From positions 62,001 through 126,000 of the forward strand of contig CAVXPD010000018.1 in assembly GCA_963763575.1 (NCBI GenBank): a stretch of 64,000 nt of DNA, read 5' to 3'. The notes under the pieces were generated by a model. The model was not told the origin of the DNA. It saw only the letters and a program-made list of their open reading frames with translations, and did not search any database. Origin of the DNA: Bog-473 sp963763575. Its GTDB lineage: Bacteria > Actinomycetota > Acidimicrobiia > Acidimicrobiales > RAAP-2. Made by a program: the position numbers and the translations under genes. Positions 59,868 through 64,000 of the stretch are shown here, piece after piece. How positions within the stretch are numbered: position 1 is the first letter of the stretch; each line of letters begins with the position of its first letter.

Positions 59868-61268
59868 ATGCCGTTGCACAAGAGGGAGTCGGCCCGGGAG
59901 GAATTGATCGACACGATCTACTCCGACCCCAGTCAGAAGAGGCCGCTGCCGTCGACGCATTGTCCGACCCCAGAGATGCGGCCGGCCGAGGTGGTGCAGG
60001 CGATATCCGACGAGCTCATGCTCGACGGCAACGCGCGCCAGAACCTCGCCACGTTCTGCCAGACCTGGGAAGAGCCGGAGGTCCACAGGTTGATGGATCT
60101 CTGCATCGACAAGAACCTCATCGACAAGGACGAGTATCCCCAGACGGCCGAGCTGGAGCGACGCTGCGTCCACATGTTGGCCGACCTCTGGCACGCGCCG
60201 GAGGACGGGGAGCCTGTCGGCTGCTCGGCCATCGGGTCCTCGGAGGCCTGCATGCTGGGTGGGATGGCGGCCAAGTGGCGCTGGAGGGCTAAGCGCCGAG
60301 CGGCTGGGAAGCCGACCGACTCGCCCAACATGGTGTGCGGGCCCGTGCAGGTGGTCTGGCACAAGTTCGCCCGCTACTGGGACGTCGAGATGCGGGAGAT
60401 CCCCATGTCCCCGGGCCGCTACTGCATGGACGTCGAGCAGATGCTCGAACGGGTCGACGAGAACACCATCATGGTGGTGCCCACCTTTGGCGTCACGTAC
60501 ACCGGGTCGTACGAGCCGGTGCTCGAGCTATCCGAGGCCCTCGACAAGCTCCACGAGGAGAAGGGCCTCGACGTCGACATTCATGTCGACGGCGCCAGCG
60601 GCGCCTTCCTGGCCCCGTTCAGCGCACCCGACATCAAGTGGGACTTCCGCGTCCCCCGCGTGAAGTCGATCAGCACCTCGGGCCACAAGTTCGGGCTCGC
60701 CCCGCTCGGCGTGGGCTGGGTGCTGTGGCGGGACTCCGTGGAGCTCCCGGACGACCTGATCTTCCACGTCACGTATCTCGGTGGGGACATGCCGGTGTTC
60801 CAGATCAACTTCTCTCGGCCTGCCGGCCAGATCGTGGCGCAGTACTACAACTTCGTGCGCCTGGGCCGCGACGGCTACCGCAACGTCCACGACGCCTGCT
60901 ACGCCACCGGCCAGTGGCTCGCCGAGGAAGTGGTCAAGCTCGGCCCCTTCGAATTGCTGTGCGACTCCAACCCGCAGACCGGCATCCCGACGGTGACGTG
61001 GCGAATCCAAGAGGGAGAGGAACCGGGCTATACGCTCTACGACGTCGCCGATCGTCTGCGGACCTGGGGCTGGCAGGTGCCGGCCTACCCCCTGACCGGG
61101 TCCGTCTCGGACGTCACGGTCCAACGCATCTTGGTTCGCCAAGGCGTCAGTCGTGACCTTGCAGGACTCCTGCTGGACGATATGAAGAAGGCGATCGCTC
61201 ATTTCGACCGGCACCCCGTGTCGGTGTCGATGACCAAGGAGGAAGCAGGCGGCTTCAGCCACCTGTAG
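59868..61268 (+). CDS. gadB: glutamate decarboxylase
   Basis: A PLP-dependent decarboxylase of 466 residues, the exact length of E. coli GadA/B. The cofactor Lys274 is in SISTSGHKFGLAPLG. EPVGCSAIGSSEACMLGGMA, DIHVDGASGAFLAPF and MRPAEVVQAISDELMLDGNA are intact. It makes GABA and consumes a proton, giving acid resistance. No GadC antiporter is adjacent. Instead, a K+-channel-like gene and a DUF1269 gene follow on the opposite strand, overlapping at the 3' end by 14 bases. Confidence 0.95.
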   Translation: MPLHKRESAREELIDTIYSDPSQKRPLPSTHCPTPEMRPAEVVQAISDELMLDGNARQNLATFCQTWEEPEVHRLMDLCIDKNLIDKDEYPQTAELERRCVHMLADLWHAPEDGEPVGCSAIGSSEACMLGGMAAKWRWRAKRRAAGKPTDSPNMVCGPVQVVWHKFARYWDVEMREIPMSPGRYCMDVEQMLERVDENTIMVVPTFGVTYTGSYEPVLELSEALDKLHEEKGLDVDIHVDGASGAFLAPFSAPDIKWDFRVPRVKSISTSGHKFGLAPLGVGWVLWRDSVELPDDLIFHVTYLGGDMPVFQINFSRPAGQIVAQYYNFVRLGRDGYRNVHDACYATGQWLAEEVVKLGPFELLCDSNPQTGIPTVTWRIQEGEEPGYTLYDVADRLRTWGWQVPAYPLTGSVSDVTVQRILVRQGVSRDLAGLLLDDMKKAIAHFDRHPVSVSMTKEEAGGFSHL

Positions 61269-62433
61269 GCAGCGACTGCGCGGACCCGGCGAGGTTCGCC
61301 GTCCAGTCCACCGGGATGGGCCGCCGCACGAAGAACCGAGGCCTGCCGACGCGTGCGGCCCGGTCGGTCGTCCACGGAGCTGCGTAGGCATAGGTGATCC
61401 CGGCCATGGCCCGCAGCGCCGGTTCGTAGCTCGAGCGGAACCAGGCGAAACGCCGCCACCCGTCCTCCTCGTGCCCGGGCGCCACGGAGATGATGGATGA
61501 CAACGTGGCCATGGCGTCGAGGTACTCGTCGTGCGAAATGGTGATCGGAGGGGCGGGCTCGGTGAGGTGCGGCGCCAGATCCTGCAGTCGCGTCGGTTCG
61601 GAGAGCGGGACGTTGGCCGCCCGTGCGATGTCGACGAAGGCGGGCATGCCGTAGACGAACACGAGCAGAGGCCCCTTCTCGAGCTCTTCGTAGGTCTCAC
61701 CGCCCTGCGCCTGCGACGCCGACAGCACGAGCGCCGAGGCGTCGAGCAACGCGCCCACCGTGGCCACCCACGAGTGGTCCCGGCGCGTCTCGGGGAAGTA
61801 GGAGAGGATCGGGAACTCGGTGTGGGTCTGCTGCACGTCGAGGATCCAGTCCCCCTGGTTCCGCCAGAACTCCAGGCTGTCCAGCGCACCGATGCGATAC
61901 AGGGTCCGCACCAGCTCGGTGGCCGTGGGCGGCGACCCGGTGAGGGGCCGGAGCCTGATGATGCCCTTCTCTCGGGCGTTGTAGGCCGAGTAGATGGTGG
62001 GCAGGTAGCTGATGAGGAGTGCGACCAGCCCGAGGCCGATCGTCGCCTCAATGAAGGACAGCCAGATCCGGGTCGTCGTGTCGGGCTCGGCGAAGCCGAG
62101 GGTTGTCAGGGACGAGCCGCTGATCTCGAAGGCCCGCTGGACCGAGAGCGACCCCGTGCCCCAGAAGATGCAGGTGAAGGCGATCACCATCAGGAGCATC
62201 CACACGAGCGGCAGGCTGACGAGCGCCACGGGAGCGTAGAGCGCCCGCATCGCCATCGCCCGCGACCCGGCGTCCCACCGGTGGATCAACAACCGGTGGA
62301 CCAGCGCGAAGACGGCTTCGGCCAGGCGCGGGAAGCCCCCCTGGGGCAGGACGACCGTCTTGAGCGCCGAACCCAAGATGCTGAGGGCGAGGACGGCGCC
62401 GACGACGAAGAAAAGGATGTGAAGGGCGATCAT
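61255..62433 (-). CDS. K+-channel-like membrane protein with pore-loop motif (paralogue 2)
   Basis: A 392-residue paralogue of the protein at 7650. Helices are at about 3-25, 68-92 and 120-147. Before the last lies SISGSSLTTLGFAEP-like ISGSSLTTLGFAEPD (T111-L-G-F114), matching the filter-like motif of paralogue 1. The motif ISYLPTIYSAYNAREKGI follows the last helix, nearly the same as its paralogue. The C-terminal half is soluble with a WRRFAWFRSSYEPALRAMAG block. The gene converges on gadB. Ion conduction is inferred only. Confidence 0.7.
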   Translation of the reverse strand: MIALHILFFVVGAVLALSILGSALKTVVLPQGGFPRLAEAVFALVHRLLIHRWDAGSRAMAMRALYAPVALVSLPLVWMLLMVIAFTCIFWGTGSLSVQRAFEISGSSLTTLGFAEPDTTTRIWLSFIEATIGLGLVALLISYLPTIYSAYNAREKGIIRLRPLTGSPPTATELVRTLYRIGALDSLEFWRNQGDWILDVQQTHTEFPILSYFPETRRDHSWVATVGALLDASALVLSASQAQGGETYEELEKGPLLVFVYGMPAFVDIARAANVPLSEPTRLQDLAPHLTEPAPPITISHDEYLDAMATLSSIISVAPGHEEDGWRRFAWFRSSYEPALRAMAGITYAYAAPWTTDRAARVGRPRFFVRRPIPVDWTANLAGSAQSLPTGG

Positions 62434-62526
62434 GGTCTGCGGCGTGCCGACCCGGGACGGGCCCGGGTGACGCTACTGCGTCGGTTTCGCCCGGGGCGGG
62501 ACACGGAGTCCCAGCCGCCAGCTGCT

Positions 62527-63036
62527 CTAGGCGATCTCCTTTGCCGCCGCCTGCACCGCCTCGTCGATTCTCCCCTTGTCGAGCTCGAGCTCCTTGGCCA
62601 CGCGCTTCTGAGCCTTGAGCTCGGCCTTCTCGAGGTAGGCCTCAATCGTGGTCTGGCCGACGACGACCAGGGCCGCCTCGCCCGCGTCGATGGCGTCGCC
62701 GAACTCCTTCACGTCGGCGCGCGACATGCCCTTCCAGAGGTGCCCGCTCACTCCGCCGATGGCCGCGCCCACCAGCGCCGAGCCGATGATCGACGGCGGG
62801 AACAGGATCCCGACCAGCGCGCCCACCCCGGCACCGCCCCACGCGCCGTGCCGCGTGGTGGTCTCGTCCTTGTTGACGTGGACCTTGCCCGCGTCGTCCT
62901 TGGTCACCACGGCGGCGTCGAAGGTGCCGACGGCGCCCATGGCGTGCAGGTCCTTCACGACGTCGTAGTCGGCCCGGGCGTCGACTTCGCTGGCGTAGGT
63001 CCCGATGAAGATAAAAACGCCGTCGGTCTTGGACAT
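62527..63036 (-). CDS. DUF1269-family glycine-zipper protein
   Basis: A 169-residue protein: FIFIGTYASEVDARADYDVV, then a Gly-rich hydrophobic core (GGAGVGALVGILFPPSIIGS, ALVGAAIGGVSGHLWKG) and a soluble end ALVVVGQTTIEAYLEKAELK. The Gly-rich part may form a membrane hairpin. Members of this group are often stress-related and found near channels or transporters. GAGGAG precedes the ATG. It runs in the same direction as the channel-like gene, 93 bases upstream of it. Confidence 0.75.
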   Translation of the reverse strand: MSKTDGVFIFIGTYASEVDARADYDVVKDLHAMGAVGTFDAAVVTKDDAGKVHVNKDETTTRHGAWGGAGVGALVGILFPPSIIGSALVGAAIGGVSGHLWKGMSRADVKEFGDAIDAGEAALVVVGQTTIEAYLEKAELKAQKRVAKELELDKGRIDEAVQAAAKEIA

Positions 63037-63181
63037 GGCCACGCTCCTCTCTGTGCAGCCCACGTCAAGGCGGTCGCACACATGAATCCTCCGGCCGCCA
63101 CCTTCCCGTGGCGGGCGTCCCGAGCGTAGGGCCTTTCGTCGCGTTCGTCCCGGCCCGGCGTCGGCGCCGGCGTCGTCTGGC

Positions 63182-64000
63182 ATGATCGACCCGGTGCCGC
63201 TCCCTCCTGCCATCGAGATCGCGCGCCGCGCCACCCTCCATCCGATCACCGAGATCGCCGCCCAGATGGGGATCTCGCCCGAGTTGCTCGAGCCCCACGG
63301 CAGCTACGTGGCCAAGGTCAGCCTCGATGCGGTCGAAGCCCTGTCCCACCGACCCACCGCTCGCTACATCGTAGTGACGGCCATGACGCCGACGCCGCTC
63401 GGCGAGGGCAAGACGACGACCACCATCGGGCTGGGCCAGGCCCTTGCGTGCATCGGGCGACGAGCCACTGTCGCTATCCGCCAGGCTTCCATGGGTCCCA
63501 CGTTCGGAATCAAGGGCGGCGCCGCCGGGGGCGGTTACAGCCAGGCGGTCCCCTTCGAGAGCCTCAACCTGCACCTGACCGGCGATATGCACGCGGTGAC
63601 CTCGGCCAACAACCTCCTGGCCGCCATGGTGGACAACCACCTGTTCACCGGGAACCGCCTCGGCATCGACTCGCAGGGCATCACCTGGCGACGCGTGCTC
63701 GACGTGAACGACCGCTCCCTGCGCAGCGTGGTCACCGGCCTCGGCAGCTCGCAGGACGGCATCCCACGGCAGACCGGATTCGACATTACCGCCGCGTCCG
63801 AGGCGATGGCGGTGCTCGCTCTGTCGCGCACGTTGCGCGACCTGCGCACCCGCATGGGTCGCATTGTCGTGGGCTACACACCCGACGGAGAGCCGGTGAG
63901 CGCGGAGCAACTCCGGGCGGCCGGCGCCATGACGGTGATCATGCGCGACGCCATCAAGCCCAACCTGCTCCAGACCCTCGAGCACACGCCGGTACTGGTA
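63182..64000 (+). CDS. fhs: formate-tetrahydrofolate ligase, 3' end cut by window
   Basis: The first 273 codons are present and the frame is open to the window edge; the full enzyme is about 550-560 residues. The N-terminus has AIEIARRATLHPITEIAAQM, the ATP/phosphate loop TPTPLGEGKTTTT (about 70-81), SMGPTFGIKGGAAGGGYSQA and NNLLAAMVDNHLF. The enzyme makes 10-formyl-THF from formate, THF and ATP for purine and one-carbon metabolism. It is divergent from the DUF1269 gene; the 145-base gap probably holds both promoters. Confidence 0.93.
   Translation, partial: MIDPVPLPPAIEIARRATLHPITEIAAQMGISPELLEPHGSYVAKVSLDAVEALSHRPTARYIVVTAMTPTPLGEGKTTTTIGLGQALACIGRRATVAIRQASMGPTFGIKGGAAGGGYSQAVPFESLNLHLTGDMHAVTSANNLLAAMVDNHLFTGNRLGIDSQGITWRRVLDVNDRSLRSVVTGLGSSQDGIPRQTGFDITAASEAMAVLALSRTLRDLRTRMGRIVVGYTPDGEPVSAEQLRAAGAMTVIMRDAIKPNLLQTLEHTPVLV

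Noticed and set aside
1..64000. tRNA or rRNA genes, CRISPR arrays, transposase or phage genes
   Set aside because: No T-arm-like, repeat-spacer, DDE/tyrosine recombinase or phage structural signatures were found by reading; short tRNAs could still be missed without a scan.

Overview
The window is high-GC DNA from a free-living actinomycete-like bacterium. The supports are strong G/C at third codon positions, many GTG starts, ATGA/GTGA gene overlaps, an F420-type LLM flavoprotein, several P450s, a CsoR copper sensor, a NarL-type two-component pair and ECF-sigma biology. Placement in Acidimicrobiia or a neighbouring actinobacterial class is my inference; no rRNA or tRNA gene is visible to test it. 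I see no prophage, CRISPR array, intact transposon or replication origin.

Layout. (1) 1-3 kb: a cut-off isochorismatase-like hydrolase, a short-chain dehydrogenase lacking the catalytic Tyr, an MFS exporter, and a hydrolase relic. (2) 3-9 kb: a protein-quality and oxidative-stress block with FtsH, MsrB, MsrA, catalase and a K+-channel-like membrane protein. (3) 9-21.3 kb: mixed metabolism and regulation. It holds a DHA2 drug exporter with a frameshifted MarR regulator, a BtuF-like binding protein, an ECF sigma factor with a SnoaL-like tail, a thioredoxin-reductase-like flavoprotein with a LUD protein, nicotinate phosphoribosyltransferase and a thiolase. (4) 21.3-35.9 kb: a dense catabolic island with two P450s, a ferredoxin, a Rieske oxygenase alpha subunit, an LLM flavoprotein, a class II aldolase, an SDR, a KstD-like flavin dehydrogenase, an amidohydrolase, a divergent crotonase and a double-length CaiB-type CoA-transferase. 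It is bracketed by a TetR and a MarR regulator. The likely role is breakdown of a cyclic, steroid/terpenoid-like or aromatic compound through CoA thioesters; the substrate is unknown. (5) 36.2-43.9 kb: a phosphotriesterase-like lactonase, a GHMP sugar kinase, a DUF5996 protein, and a sulfonate/taurine-type ABC transporter with a TauD dioxygenase. The transporter operon carries a partial tandem duplication.

(6) 44-51.4 kb: an SPFH protein with a ribbon-helix-helix partner behind a striking operator, a sensor kinase/response regulator operon, and a copper module (CsoR operator, CsoR, permease-YHS fusion). (7) 51.5-64 kb: a CrtI-like flavoprotein, a DUF2834 protein, an ArsC-like protein, a duplicated-domain lipoprotein, a crotonase, a methyltransferase relic, an SDR, a UPF0016/GDT1 cation exporter, a GbsR/MarR regulator, glutamate decarboxylase, a second K+-channel-like paralogue, a DUF1269 protein, and the first 273 codons of formate-tetrahydrofolate ligase, which runs off the end.

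Five otherwise good reading frames are each broken by one single-base indel, at about 2862, 10543, 11098, 20969 and 55178. These are either real decay or sequence errors, and reads must decide. Truncated relics near 2.7, 12.0, 41 and 56.7 kb look like genuine gene loss or rearrangement.
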